The notes: generated by a model from the letters alone, not told the origin. Shown: positions 53,164 to 61,907, counted from the stretch's first letter. The stretch: DNA of 64,000 nucleotides from CAXSBR01 sp964252015 (GCA_964252015.1 CAXULW010000004.1:62001-126000), one strand, 5' to 3'. Translations and numbers: made by a program.

Positions 53164-54322
53164 CACTGCTCTGCAGTGCGCTCTCGCGCGGCGCCGCATC
53201 GTCAGCCGCGACTGAACCGACGGGCCAGACATCGATCGCGGGCGCCGGATCACCGTCGGCGTCAGGTCCAGCCGCTTCGAGCTTTGGCTCCGCGTCGCTG
53301 TCTTCATTTAGCTTTGGCTCCGCGTCGCTGTTCTCATTGAGCTTTGGCTCCGCGTCGCTGTGAATGTCGATCCGCCAACCGGTCAACCGCGCGGCCAACC
53401 GGGCGTTCTGGCCTTCCCGGCCGATGGCCAGCGAGAGCTGGAAATCGGGCACGACAACCCGAGCCGAGCGGGCGGCCTCGTCGACCACGGTGATGCTGAT
53501 CGCGTGGGCCGGGCTGAGGGCGTTGCCGACGAACCGGGCCGGGTCGTCGTTGAAGTCGATGATGTCGATCTTCTCGCCGTGCAGTTCGGCCACGACGTTG
53601 CGCACCCGCTGGCCCATCGGCCCGATGCACGAGCCTTTGGCATTCACCCCGGCCACCGTGGAGCGCACCGCGATCTTGGAGCGGTGGCCGGCTTCGCGGG
53701 CCACGGCCAGGATCTCGACGCTGCCGTCCGCGATCTCGGGTACCTCGAGCGCGAACAGCTTGCGGACCAGGTTGGGGTGGGTCCGGCTGAGCGTGATCTG
53801 CAGGCCGCGCATCCCCCGGGTCACGCTGAGCACGTAACACCGCAGCCGGGTGCCGTGGGTGTACACCTCGCCGTGCACCTGCTCGGACTGAGGCAGAACG
53901 GCTTCCATCGTGCCGATCTCCAGGACGACCACGCCCCGGGCCGCTGCCTGGGCGTCCTGGGTGACGACCGCGGTCACGATGTCGCCTTCGCGTCCGGCGA
54001 ACTCGCCGTACTGCAGGTCGTGTTCGGCGTCGCGCAGGCGCTGGAGGATGACCTGCTTGGCCGTCATGGCGGCGATGCGACCGAAATCCGCCGGGGTGTC
54101 GTCGAACTCCTCGATCAACTCACCCTCGGGCGAGATGTCGGAGGCGATCACGGCCACGTCCCCGGTGGTCCGGTCCAGGTTGATCCGTACGTTCGGCATG
54201 GGATGTGAGGTGTGCCGATAGGCGGCCAGCAACGCCTGCTCGATCGCGTCGATCACCGTGTCGAACGGGATCTCCTTCTCCCGCTCGATGCTGCGCAATG
54301 CGGCGATATCTACGGAAACCAT
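53150..54322 (-). CDS. nusA: Transcription termination/antitermination factor NusA
   Basis: A 390-residue RNA polymerase-binding factor with an N-terminal polymerase-binding domain (1-~125), S1 (~130-200) and two KH domains (VNAKGSCIGPMGQRVRNVV; SLAIGREGQNARLAARLTG). After the KH domains comes a unit SDAEPKLN(E) repeated three times, then an acidic tail with no further domain. Start GTG 54322. rimP is upstream by 6 bp and ylxR downstream. Confidence 0.96.
   Translation of the reverse strand: MVSVDIAALRSIEREKEIPFDTVIDAIEQALLAAYRHTSHPMPNVRINLDRTTGDVAVIASDISPEGELIEEFDDTPADFGRIAAMTAKQVILQRLRDAEHDLQYGEFAGREGDIVTAVVTQDAQAAARGVVVLEIGTMEAVLPQSEQVHGEVYTHGTRLRCYVLSVTRGMRGLQITLSRTHPNLVRKLFALEVPEIADGSVEILAVAREAGHRSKIAVRSTVAGVNAKGSCIGPMGQRVRNVVAELHGEKIDIIDFNDDPARFVGNALSPAHAISITVVDEAARSARVVVPDFQLSLAIGREGQNARLAARLTGWRIDIHSDAEPKLNENSDAEPKLNEDSDAEPKLEAAGPDADGDPAPAIDVWPVGSVAADDAAPRESALQSSDARE
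53281..53360 (-). repeat. 30-bp in-frame tandem repeat in nusA
   Basis: Units at 53281-53310, 53311-53340 and a partial at 53341-53360 are nearly identical (GCTTTGGCTCCGCGTCGCTG core) and code for a 10-residue SDAEPKL-containing repeat. The period is a multiple of three, so the frame is kept; copy number could vary between strains. Confidence 0.9.
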
Positions 54323-54328
54323 GCGTGA

Positions 54329-54832
54329 TCAGCCCTCCTGCGCGTCGGCGCCGGCCCCGGCCGGACGGTTGAATTCGATCTGGACCCGGCCCGGCCCGAG
54401 CTGGGTGTACCCGGCCGTTACGGCGGTTCCGGCGGCATCGAAGGTGACGCCGGCGTCGTCGGCCGAGACGATCCGGGCCGTCATCGGCGTGTCGTCGCGG
54501 GTCACCTCGACCAGGCGGCCGGCGTTGCGCCGCCAGTGTCGGGGCTCGGTCAACGGGCGGTCGACGCCAGGCGAACTCACCTCGAGGACGAACGGCCCGG
54601 AGAACGGATCGTCGGCGTCGAGATGGGCATCGACGGCGCGGCTGACGTCAGCGACATCGTCCAGGTGCAGGCCGTCGTCGCCGTCGACCACAACCTTGAC
54701 CAACGTGCGCCGCCCGACCCGCGTGACCCGCAGTTCCTCGAGATCGAAGCCGAGACCGGCGATCAGCGGGGCGAGCCGCGCGTGGAGTTCGGTCTCCACC
54801 TTGGTGGGGTCCTGGCGATTGGGCGCGGACAT
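54329..54832 (-). CDS. rimP: Ribosome maturation factor RimP
   Basis: A 167-residue 30S assembly factor. The family core includes LGFDLEELRVTRVGRRTLVKVVVDG, DDVADVSRAVDAHLD and the signature FVLEVSSPGVDRPLTEPRHWRRN. A normal C-terminal Sm-like domain follows. It is the first gene of rimP-nusA-ylxR-infB. Confidence 0.95.
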   Translation of the reverse strand: MSAPNRQDPTKVETELHARLAPLIAGLGFDLEELRVTRVGRRTLVKVVVDGDDGLHLDDVADVSRAVDAHLDADDPFSGPFVLEVSSPGVDRPLTEPRHWRRNAGRLVEVTRDDTPMTARIVSADDAGVTFDAAGTAVTAGYTQLGPGRVQIEFNRPAGAGADAQEG

Positions 54833-54987
54833 CGCGGCGCCTCCTTTCGTCAGTGTCCAGTTCGGTGCTGCGGCCGCGCCGGGCCAGCCCGAGCGACGAA
54901 CAACCAGCTTAACCGGATCTGACGATCAGGTTCCGGGCGTGCGTCCACCCCGGTGTTCCGGTGGCGATCGGGCAGACTGGTCGGGTC

Positions 54988-55506
54988 ATGCCGACCCCCA
55001 GCCGCCGCACGTTCCTGGCCTCAGCCGCGGTGGTCGTGGCCGGCGGGGCCGGGGTGGCGGCCCAGTTCGTCCGCCACCCCGGATCGAGCGGCGGGGCGCG
55101 CAGCAGCGCTGGACGCACGACCACGACCGCGTCGCCGCCGCGCGCGCCACTACTGGAAAACGCGCTCGCCCGCGAGAACCGACTGCTGGCCAACCTCGCC
55201 CACGCCGCGACGACCACCCCGAAACTGGCGCCGCGCATTGCCGTGCTGCGGGCGGACCACCGGGCCCATGCCGCCGCGCTGACCGCCTTGATCAGCGCGG
55301 CCGGCGTCACCTCGACGACCACGCCGTCACCGTCCGGGTCCGCTTCGGTCGGGGTGACCCCGGCCCGGACCGCCGATCTCGTCCGGTGGGAAAAGTCGGC
55401 GGCCGCGGCCGTCATCACCGACTTCCGTGCCGCCACCGGAGCCGACGCGGCCGTGCTGGCCAGCATCTACGCCTGCGAGCAGACGCACGTGGCCTGGCTA
55501 TCGTGA
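54988..55506 (+). CDS. Tat-exported alanine-rich helical protein
   Basis: A 172-residue protein with a classic twin-arginine signal (SRRTFLASAAVVVAGGAG), a short Ser/Thr linker, then helices (LLENALARENRLLANLAHAA, VLRADHRAHAAALTALI, SIYACEQTHVAWLS) resembling a ferritin-like bundle with scattered His and Glu. It is divergent from rimP and precedes a DUF4439 gene, like the Rv2843-Rv2844 region of Mycobacterium. It may be a partner of the DUF4439 protein. Start ATG 54988. Confidence 0.72.
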   Translation: MPTPSRRTFLASAAVVVAGGAGVAAQFVRHPGSSGGARSSAGRTTTTASPPRAPLLENALARENRLLANLAHAATTTPKLAPRIAVLRADHRAHAAALTALISAAGVTSTTTPSPSGSASVGVTPARTADLVRWEKSAAAAVITDFRAATGADAAVLASIYACEQTHVAWLS

Positions 55507-55521
55507 GCGGCCGCCGGCCCC

Positions 55522-55572
55522 CGAATCGGGTGCACGGAGGTCCGGCTCCTGGGCTTGTGTGCACCCGATTCG
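55522..55572. terminator. Inverted repeat of the GAATCGGGTGCA family
   Basis: Perfect 14-bp arms CGAATCGGGTGCAC (55522-55535) and its complement (55559-55572). The arm matches the hairpin at 32232-32280. It lies between two genes on the same strand, 15 bp after the first stop, so it could end or attenuate that transcript. Confidence 0.75.
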
Positions 55573-55597
55573 CGGCCGGGCCGGCCGGGAGCGGTCC

Positions 55598-56056
55598 GTG
55601 AGTAGTGCGCCTGCGGTCGTCGTCGCCGCGCTCCAGGCAGCGTTACAGGCCGAGCACCGCGCGATCTACGGCTACGCCGCGCTCGGGCCGAAGCTGACCG
55701 GCGCGGACGCCCAGCTGGCCTTCTACAGCGAACGCGCGCACCGCAACCAGCGCGATCGCACCTCGGCCCAGCTGCGGGCACTGGCCGTGGTGCCATCGCC
55801 CAGCGCGATCAGCTACGCGGTACCGGCCCTGCCGAGCGCTGCCGCGGCGCGCCGGTTCGCCCGCCAGCTGGAGGACGGTGCCGCCGCGGCCTGGCGTTTC
55901 GTCATCGTCGAGGCCACCACGCCCGCGCCGAACGACGTCACTCGGCCCATCCGCGACTCGGCCCTCACGGTGTTGAGCGCCAGCGCGGTACGGGGCCTGC
56001 GCTGGGCCGAGACCATCGATCCGGCCCATCCCACGGTCGCGTTCCCGGGCATCTGA
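55598..56056 (+). CDS. DUF4439 ferritin-like protein
   Basis: A 152-residue four-helix-bundle type protein: ALQAALQAEHRAIYGYAALG, AHRNQRDRTSAQLRAL, ARQLEDGAAAAWRFVIVEAT, RDSALTVLSASAVRGLRWAE. The EHRAIYGY helix keeps the Glu-x-x-His-like spacing of ferritin-like proteins, although a complete di-iron site is not evident. No signal peptide. Function unknown. Start GTG 55598 after GGGAG. Confidence 0.8.
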   Translation: MSSAPAVVVAALQAALQAEHRAIYGYAALGPKLTGADAQLAFYSERAHRNQRDRTSAQLRALAVVPSPSAISYAVPALPSAAAARRFARQLEDGAAAAWRFVIVEATTPAPNDVTRPIRDSALTVLSASAVRGLRWAETIDPAHPTVAFPGI

Positions 56057-56070
56057 GCGGCTCGTTCGCC

Positions 56071-56140
56071 GGGGTCAGCTCGCCGGGGTCAGCTCGCCGG
56101 GGTCAGCTCGCCCGGGTCAGCTCGCCCAGGTCAGCTCGCC
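56071..56140. repeat. 14-bp tandem repeat, 5 copies
   Basis: Units GGGGTCAGCTCGCC at 56071-56084, 56085-56098 and 56099-56112 are identical; two more at 56113-56126 and 56127-56140 differ by one or two bases. They fill the gap between the convergent DUF4439 and flavin-oxidoreductase genes, ending 3 bp before the latter's stop codon. Confidence 0.9.
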
Positions 56141-56143
56141 CGC

Positions 56144-57772
56144 TCAGGCCGGGCGCACCGCCTGGGCGAACGTGAACAGCTCGTGCGGGTCGTACCGCTT
56201 CTTGACCTGCTGCAACCGCGGGTAGTTCGCCCCCCAGTAGGCCGAGCCGTAGTCGGTGATCGAGGCGTCGGCGTAGTTGACGTAGGCGCCCGCACCGAGC
56301 CAGCGCGACATGGTCGACCGGAAACCGCGCACGTAACGGTCGAACGGCGCGGCCGACGTGCGCCCGGACGCCCAGGTGGCCGTGTACTGGGCCACGGCCA
56401 GTGCCCGCCGGTACGGGAACGGCGTGGCCGTGGGGGCAACATTCGTCACCTGGCCACCCAGGGCGTCGAAGGAGACGCCGGCCTCGATCAGGTGGTTGAG
56501 GTTCATCGCGGCCTGGGTGGTCTGCACCGCGGCCGAGATTCCCGCCGCCGGCAGGGCCGAGGCGAGCACGGACGACGTGGCTGCGAACGCCTGCCGTTGC
56601 GCCGGCGCCAAGGCGTGGCTGACGCAGCTGGACGCGGTTGTGTTCTGGCCGCAGCCCGCCTCGAACAACATGGCCGCGGTGTAACTCTTGGTACTGGTGC
56701 TGTGCGAGGTCGGCGCGGGCAGTCCGCGCAGGAGCGGGGCGAGCTGCCCGTCCAGGTCGCCCCCCGCGCCGATCCAGGTGCCGGCCACCACCGCACGCAG
56801 CCGGCCCGCGCCAGGGTCGGCCAGTAGCTTGCACGTCGTCCACAACTCGGCCGGCCGACCCGGCACCCAGCGTTGCCAGGCGGAAAGCACGTCTGCGGCG
56901 TGGCCGAAGTCGAAGGCCAGGAAGAACACGTGCACGGTCGGGGCCGGGCGCACCGCCATCGTCAGGGACGTGACCGCGCCGAAACTGCCACCGCCGCCAC
57001 CGCGCAGGGCCCAGAACAGGTCGGGATCATGGGTGGCGTCGACCGTGCGCGCGCGGCCGTCGGCGGTGACGACGCGGGCCGACCGGATCGCGTCGCAGGT
57101 CAGGCCGAAGGCGCGGCTGAGCACGCCCTGACCTCCACCGAGGGCCAGACCGGTGATGCCGACAGTGGGGCACGACCCGCCGGCCACGGCCATCCCCTTG
57201 GCGCCCAACGCGCTGTAGACCTCGACCAGCCGGGCGCCGGCGCCGATTCGGGCGACCTTGGCCGCGGTGTCCACCTGCACCGCCGACAGCGCCCGCACAT
57301 CGGCGACGAGCCCGTGGTTGCGCGACCACCCGCCGTAGCTGTGCCCACCGGCTCGCAACGCCAGCGGGACGCCGGTGGCAGCCGCGAACCGGACGCAGTC
57401 GACCACGTCCTGCTGGTTGGCGCACTGGGCGACGGCCGCCGGCGCGGGCGCGTCGTCGAAGCGTGGGTTGTAGAGCTGGGCGGCCGAGGTGAACCCGTCC
57501 TGGCCGGACCGGACCACCTTGCCGTCGAGCTGGCGGGCCAGGGTGCCGTAATTCGCGACCGCTGCCGAGGACGGCGGCGGGGTCGGCGGCGTGGTCGACG
57601 AGGCCGCCCGCGACGTGGTCGACACCGTGGTGGAGGTAGCGGTCGATCCCGGCGTTGACGCCGTCGACGGGCCCGGTTTGGTACTGGAGGTGCACGCGGC
57701 CACCACCACGCCCAGCCCCGAACCGGCCGCGGCTCCCAACACCGCACGTCGCGTCGGCCGGGCGATGCTCAC
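56144..57772 (-). CDS. Tat-exported FAD-binding oxidoreductase (BBE-like), probably bicovalent flavin
   Basis: A 542-residue berberine-bridge-type oxidoreductase. A twin-arginine signal with lipobox (TRRAVLG...VVAAC27) is followed by a Ser/Thr linker. The FAD-binding domain has H144 in AGGHSYGG and C201 in GGSCPTVGITG, the pair that carries 8-alpha-histidyl, 6-S-cysteinyl FAD in oligosaccharide oxidases. The C-terminal BBE domain ends NYPRLQQVKKRYDPHELF. It is likely exported folded, oxidising a sugar or alkaloid-like substrate. GTG 57772 overlaps the HAD stop (GTGA). Confidence 0.88.
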   Translation of the reverse strand: MSIARPTRRAVLGAAAGSGLGVVVAACTSSTKPGPSTASTPGSTATSTTVSTTSRAASSTTPPTPPPSSAAVANYGTLARQLDGKVVRSGQDGFTSAAQLYNPRFDDAPAPAAVAQCANQQDVVDCVRFAAATGVPLALRAGGHSYGGWSRNHGLVADVRALSAVQVDTAAKVARIGAGARLVEVYSALGAKGMAVAGGSCPTVGITGLALGGGQGVLSRAFGLTCDAIRSARVVTADGRARTVDATHDPDLFWALRGGGGGSFGAVTSLTMAVRPAPTVHVFFLAFDFGHAADVLSAWQRWVPGRPAELWTTCKLLADPGAGRLRAVVAGTWIGAGGDLDGQLAPLLRGLPAPTSHSTSTKSYTAAMLFEAGCGQNTTASSCVSHALAPAQRQAFAATSSVLASALPAAGISAAVQTTQAAMNLNHLIEAGVSFDALGGQVTNVAPTATPFPYRRALAVAQYTATWASGRTSAAPFDRYVRGFRSTMSRWLGAGAYVNYADASITDYGSAYWGANYPRLQQVKKRYDPHELFTFAQAVRPA

Positions 57773-58458
57773 GCCGATGCCCATTGGGCGACGACGTGCG
57801 GGATCTCGCTGAGCGAGCGCACCACCGCATCGGGTCGTCCCTCCGTGTGCCCGACCTGCTCGGGCGGGATGTCGCTGTGCGGGATGTAGATGGTGCGCAG
57901 CCCGGCCGAGCCGGCGCCGTAGATGTCGTCGAACAGCCGGTCCCCGACGAACACCGCTTGGCCCGGGTCGTCCACCGCGACCGCGTCGAGGGCGGCCCGG
58001 AACGCGAGCGGATGGGGCTTGGTCCACTCGATCTCGCTCGAGTAGACCGCGGCGTCGATCAGGCCGGCCAGGCCGTCGCGGGCGAAGATCGCTTCGTGCC
58101 GCTCGCGCGACCAGATCGTGTTGGACAGGACCCCGATGCGAAGCCCGCGGTCGCGCAATGCCGCGAGCATCGGCGCGGCTTGCGGATCAGCGAGCGTGTG
58201 CTGGTCCCACCAGCCGTGCAGCCGCTCAAGCGCTTCTGCGTCGGGGTCCGCACCGGCCGCGGCGAGGAGCTCGTCCAGGGTGCCGCTGCGGTGCTCGTCG
58301 CGGCTGCGCAGCCACAGCTCGTCCTCGGCCGCGCGCAGCGCCTTCACCGCGTCCGGGTCGTCGGTGAGCGTGGCCCAGGCCGCGTCCGCGTCGATGGTGT
58401 GCCAGGGCGTGAGCGTGCCGCCCCAGTCGAAGATGACGGCAGAGATCGGCACGCCCAC
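57769..58458 (-). CDS. HAD-superfamily hydrolase
   Basis: A 229-residue haloacid-dehalogenase-fold protein: motif I D11-W-G-G-T, a helical cap, motif II in IGVLSNTIW, Lys in WTKPHP and motif IV GDRLFDD. Position +2 of motif I is Gly, not the usual catalytic Asp, as in some non-phosphatase or substrate-assisted HADs. The substrate is unknown. Start ATG 58458; the stop overlaps the flavin-oxidoreductase start. Confidence 0.85.
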   Translation of the reverse strand: MGVPISAVIFDWGGTLTPWHTIDADAAWATLTDDPDAVKALRAAEDELWLRSRDEHRSGTLDELLAAAGADPDAEALERLHGWWDQHTLADPQAAPMLAALRDRGLRIGVLSNTIWSRERHEAIFARDGLAGLIDAAVYSSEIEWTKPHPLAFRAALDAVAVDDPGQAVFVGDRLFDDIYGAGSAGLRTIYIPHSDIPPEQVGHTEGRPDAVVRSLSEIPHVVAQWASA

Positions 58459-58474
58459 GTCCCCCAGACCCCGC

Positions 58475-59338
58475 TCAGAAGAGAATCGTTGCGAACGTAC
58501 CCACCTGCGTCATCCCGACCCGCTCGTACATGCGGCGCGCCGCCACGTTGAAGTCGTTCACGTACAGGCTCACCCGCGGCGAGAGCCCGAGGCCGTAGGC
58601 GATCACGGCCGCCATCCCGGCCGCGCCGAGGCCCTCGTTGCGGTGGTCGGGGTCGACCCACACCCCTTGCACCTGGCAACACTGCGGCGACACCGCCGCG
58701 ATCTCGGCCTTGAACAGCACGCGTCCGTCGTCGTCGAAGCGGGCCAGGGCCAGACCGCCGGCGATCAGGCGGGCCAGCCGCGAGCGGTAGGGCGAGTTGA
58801 CCCCGGCCGGCGGCGGTTCGATCTCGAGCTCCTCGCTGAACATGGCCAACGCGGCCGGCAGGTAGCGCATCAGGTCCCGCGGGCCGACCCGGACGACGAG
58901 CGGGTCGGGCTGGATCGGACCGACCTCGGTGGTGAGCAGCAGCGGCTGGTCCATGCGCAGTGAACGCGGGCGGCCCCAGCCGTCGCCGACCCCCGACCAG
59001 ATCGCGGACACGTCCGTGGCGTGCCCGACCACCGAGGACCACGTCCGCGGTCGCCGGCCGAGCTGGCCGCCGATCGCGCTCAACGCGTCAGCAGCGCCGC
59101 CCAGCGGCATCAGGTTGCCACCGGCGAAGCAGGCGGCCTCGAGCCCGTCGGGGCCGTCCATACCCCAGAGGTGACCGCCGATTTCGAAGGCGGACAGCGT
59201 GGCCGCCCGGGCCAGCCGGGCCGCGAACACGCACTGCCCGACCGGATCCGCATCGACCATCGCGCGGACGACGGCGCGATCGGCGTCGACCAGCTCGCGC
59301 AGTTCCGCCCGCACGACGGTCACGGCCGGGCGCCGCAC
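58475..59338 (-). CDS. DUF4081/GNAT acetyltransferase
   Basis: A 287-residue protein with an N-terminal DUF4081 domain (ADPVGQCVFAARLARA, GGNLMPLGG) and a C-terminal GNAT domain (VQGVWVDPDHRNEGLGAAGM; NDFNVAARRMYERVGM). In Mycobacterium the homologue lies next to ispG (Rv2867c beside gcpE), as it does here with one Eis-like gene between. Cysteines in SPQCCQV are conserved near the CoA site. Function unknown. Start GTG 59338. Confidence 0.88.
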   Translation of the reverse strand: MRRPAVTVVRAELRELVDADRAVVRAMVDADPVGQCVFAARLARAATLSAFEIGGHLWGMDGPDGLEAACFAGGNLMPLGGAADALSAIGGQLGRRPRTWSSVVGHATDVSAIWSGVGDGWGRPRSLRMDQPLLLTTEVGPIQPDPLVVRVGPRDLMRYLPAALAMFSEELEIEPPPAGVNSPYRSRLARLIAGGLALARFDDDGRVLFKAEIAAVSPQCCQVQGVWVDPDHRNEGLGAAGMAAVIAYGLGLSPRVSLYVNDFNVAARRMYERVGMTQVGTFATILF

Positions 59339-59443
59339 GCAACGATCATGATGAGTGACTTTAACGGCTGATCAGCGCAAACGAGACGCCGAGCCCCGGT
59401 CAGGTCGCCGGGTGCGACACCGGGGACGAACATGACGCCGCGC

Positions 59444-60643
59444 TCAGAAGCTGGTGCCGTGAACGGGCGACCGGTCGGCCAGAAAGGCTCGGTCGAGCCG
59501 GTCGAGCGTGCCCGGGTCATCGGCCTCGGCGCGCTCGGCCCGGGCCAGCTGGCCGAGCCGGTGACCGCCCAGGTAGGCCGAACCCAGCGCGCCCACCCCG
59601 ATCCGCAAGTCGGGTACCGCGTCCGTCCGGGTGCAGGTCGCGCCGTCCGGCCCGCCGCGCAGGCGGTAGCGGCCGTCGCCGACGAGCGGATCGACCACCT
59701 CGAGCACCGCGTCGACCTCGACGCCGTAGGTGCGTGCGGCCAGCGCCGCTTCCACGTCGAGCACACGCAACCACATGCCTTCACGGGTCGACGTCGTTTC
59801 CACCCGGCGCAGGTCGGTGAACAGTAAGGGCAGCGGGTCGTCAAGGGGCAGCCGCGCCGTCTCGATCGAGGTGTAGAGGTCGAACGCCAGCAGCACCTGC
59901 CACAGCGCGGCCCGCGCGGCCGGGCTGACGATGGCGTCGTCGCGGATCGACACGACGGGTCCGCGGTCGTCGTTGCGGACCCGGAACGCGACGTAGCCGT
60001 CAGGGTGCAGGAGGAAGTGCCGCTCGCTCATCCCGCCGCGATAGCTAGGCCGGTCGTCGAAGAACTGCTTCCACCAGACGTCGCTGCGGCTCACCGCGCC
60101 CGGGGTCTGCCCGCTCCACCGCCGGTACAACTCGGGCAGCACGGCCCGGGCCTCGTCGACACTGGCCGACACCACCGTCGACGCGTCCACAGCCACGGCC
60201 AAGCGGGTGCGGGCCCGGTCGACGACGACGTCGCGGGCGACGGTCGCCGCGCCGTAGCCGAACCGGCCGTAGATGCCGCCCTCGCTGGCGCAGAGCACGG
60301 CGAACGGGGCCCCGTCGTCGAGGTAGTTTCGCAGCTGGCGGTTCATCAGGCTGCGCAGGATGCCGCGGCGGCGATGGGTGACGGCCACCGCCACCCAGGT
60401 CACGCCCGGCACGGGCACCGCCGCACCACCCGGAACCGTGACCGCGAACCGGTAGTCGGCGGCGGCACCGACGATGCGGTCGTCCTGGGCCGGGTCGGTG
60501 GCGACCAGGAACCGCTGGATGCTGACGGCTTCGAGCGCGTCGTCGTACTCCTCGGGAGAGTAGGTGTGGCCGAAGGCCAGCCCGTCCATCAGGGCGATCT
60601 GCGGGAAGTCGGCCAAGACCGCGGGCCGCACCGGAAGACTCAC
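59444..60643 (-). CDS. Eis-like GNAT acetyltransferase
   Basis: A 399-residue tripartite protein of the Eis family: N-terminal GNAT with VAVTHRRRGILRSLM (91-100), second GNAT-like region, and C-terminal SCP-like fold. The catalytic Tyr125 lies in GGIYGRFGYG and the protein ends in phenylalanine (TSF), whose carboxylate is the general base in Eis. The family acetylates amines, including aminoglycosides at several positions. Start ATG 60643. Confidence 0.9.
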   Translation of the reverse strand: MSLPVRPAVLADFPQIALMDGLAFGHTYSPEEYDDALEAVSIQRFLVATDPAQDDRIVGAAADYRFAVTVPGGAAVPVPGVTWVAVAVTHRRRGILRSLMNRQLRNYLDDGAPFAVLCASEGGIYGRFGYGAATVARDVVVDRARTRLAVAVDASTVVSASVDEARAVLPELYRRWSGQTPGAVSRSDVWWKQFFDDRPSYRGGMSERHFLLHPDGYVAFRVRNDDRGPVVSIRDDAIVSPAARAALWQVLLAFDLYTSIETARLPLDDPLPLLFTDLRRVETTSTREGMWLRVLDVEAALAARTYGVEVDAVLEVVDPLVGDGRYRLRGGPDGATCTRTDAVPDLRIGVGALGSAYLGGHRLGQLARAERAEADDPGTLDRLDRAFLADRSPVHGTSF

Positions 60644-60694
60644 GGATCCCGAGTGTGCCCCAATCGTCGATCAAGGCCCAGCGAATTCCACCGA

Positions 60695-61882
60695 TCAGCG
60701 GATGGCGACGCTCGGGGCTCCGGACGTGACGCCCTCGGCTTCCATCTGCTCGGCCAGGCGCATGGCCTCCTCGATCAGGGTCTCCACGATCATCGACTCG
60801 GGCACGGTCTTGATGACCTCCCCGCGGACGAAGATCTGGCCCTTGCCGTTGCCGCTGGCCACCCCGAGGTCGGCCTCGCGAGCCTCGCCGGGACCGTTGA
60901 CGACGCAACCCATGACCGCCACCCGCAGCGGCACGGTCATGCCCTCCAGACCGGCGGTGACCTGGTCGGCGAGGGTGTACACGTCGACCTGGGCGCGCCC
61001 GCACGACGGGCAGGAGACGATCTCCAGGCGGCGCTGGCGCAGGTTGAGCGACTCCAGGATGGCCAGCCCGACCTTGACCTCCTCGACCGGCGGCGCGGAC
61101 AGCGAGACCCGGATCGTGTCGCCGATGCCCTTGCTGAGCAGGGCGCCGAACGCGACCGAGGACTTGATCGTGCCCTGGAACGTAGGACCGGCCTCGGTGA
61201 CGCCGAGGTGCAGGGGGTAGTCGCACTGCTCGGCCAGCTGCTCGTAGGCAGCCACCATGATCACCGGGTCGTTGTGCTTGACCGAGATCTTGAAGTCCCG
61301 GAACCCGTGCTCCTCGAACAGGGCGGCCTCGTTCAGCGCGGATTCGACCAACGCCTCGGGGGTGGCCTTGCCGTACTTGGCCAGCAGCCGCTTGTCCAGG
61401 GACCCGGCGTTGACGCCGATGCGCAGCGAGACGCCGGCGTCGGCAGCGGCCCGGGCGATCTCACCGACCTTGTCGTCGAACGCCTTGATGTTGCCGGGAT
61501 TCACCCGCACCGCCGCACAACCCGCGTCGATGGCGGCGAAGACGTATTTGGGCTGGAAGTGGATGTCGGCGATCACCGGGATCTGCGACTTGTGGGCGAT
61601 GGCCGGCAGGGCGTCCGCGTCGTCCTGGCTCGGCACGGCGACGCGAACGATGTCGCAGCCGGTGGCGGTGAGCTCGGCGATCTGCTGCAAGGTGGCGTTG
61701 ACGTCCGAGGTGAGCGTCGTCGTCATCGACTGCACCGAGATCTGCGCGTCGCCGCCGACCGCGACCGAACCCACCCGGATCTGGCGCGACGCGCGACGGG
61801 GGGCCAGGACGGGCGGCGGCGGGGGCGGGGTCGGGATGGTGCCGAGCGAAGGCATACCGATGGACACAGGTGCAGAAGTCAC
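60695..61882 (-). CDS. ispG: 4-hydroxy-3-methylbut-2-enyl-diphosphate synthase
   Basis: Iron-sulfur enzyme of the MEP isoprenoid pathway, 395 residues. Cluster ligands are CPSCGR (about 290/293) and GCVVNGPGE (about 324) with the essential Glu. The N-terminal TIM barrel has VGSVAVGGDAQISVQSMTTT. GTG 61882 is the preferred start; ATG 61891 is possible. rseP and dxr lie upstream, giving the common dxr-rseP-ispG order. Confidence 0.94.
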   Translation of the reverse strand: MTSAPVSIGMPSLGTIPTPPPPPPVLAPRRASRQIRVGSVAVGGDAQISVQSMTTTLTSDVNATLQQIAELTATGCDIVRVAVPSQDDADALPAIAHKSQIPVIADIHFQPKYVFAAIDAGCAAVRVNPGNIKAFDDKVGEIARAAADAGVSLRIGVNAGSLDKRLLAKYGKATPEALVESALNEAALFEEHGFRDFKISVKHNDPVIMVAAYEQLAEQCDYPLHLGVTEAGPTFQGTIKSSVAFGALLSKGIGDTIRVSLSAPPVEEVKVGLAILESLNLRQRRLEIVSCPSCGRAQVDVYTLADQVTAGLEGMTVPLRVAVMGCVVNGPGEAREADLGVASGNGKGQIFVRGEVIKTVPESMIVETLIEEAMRLAEQMEAEGVTSGAPSVAIR

Positions 61883-61907
61883 ACCGCCCATTATCCGCGC
61901 CGGCCGG

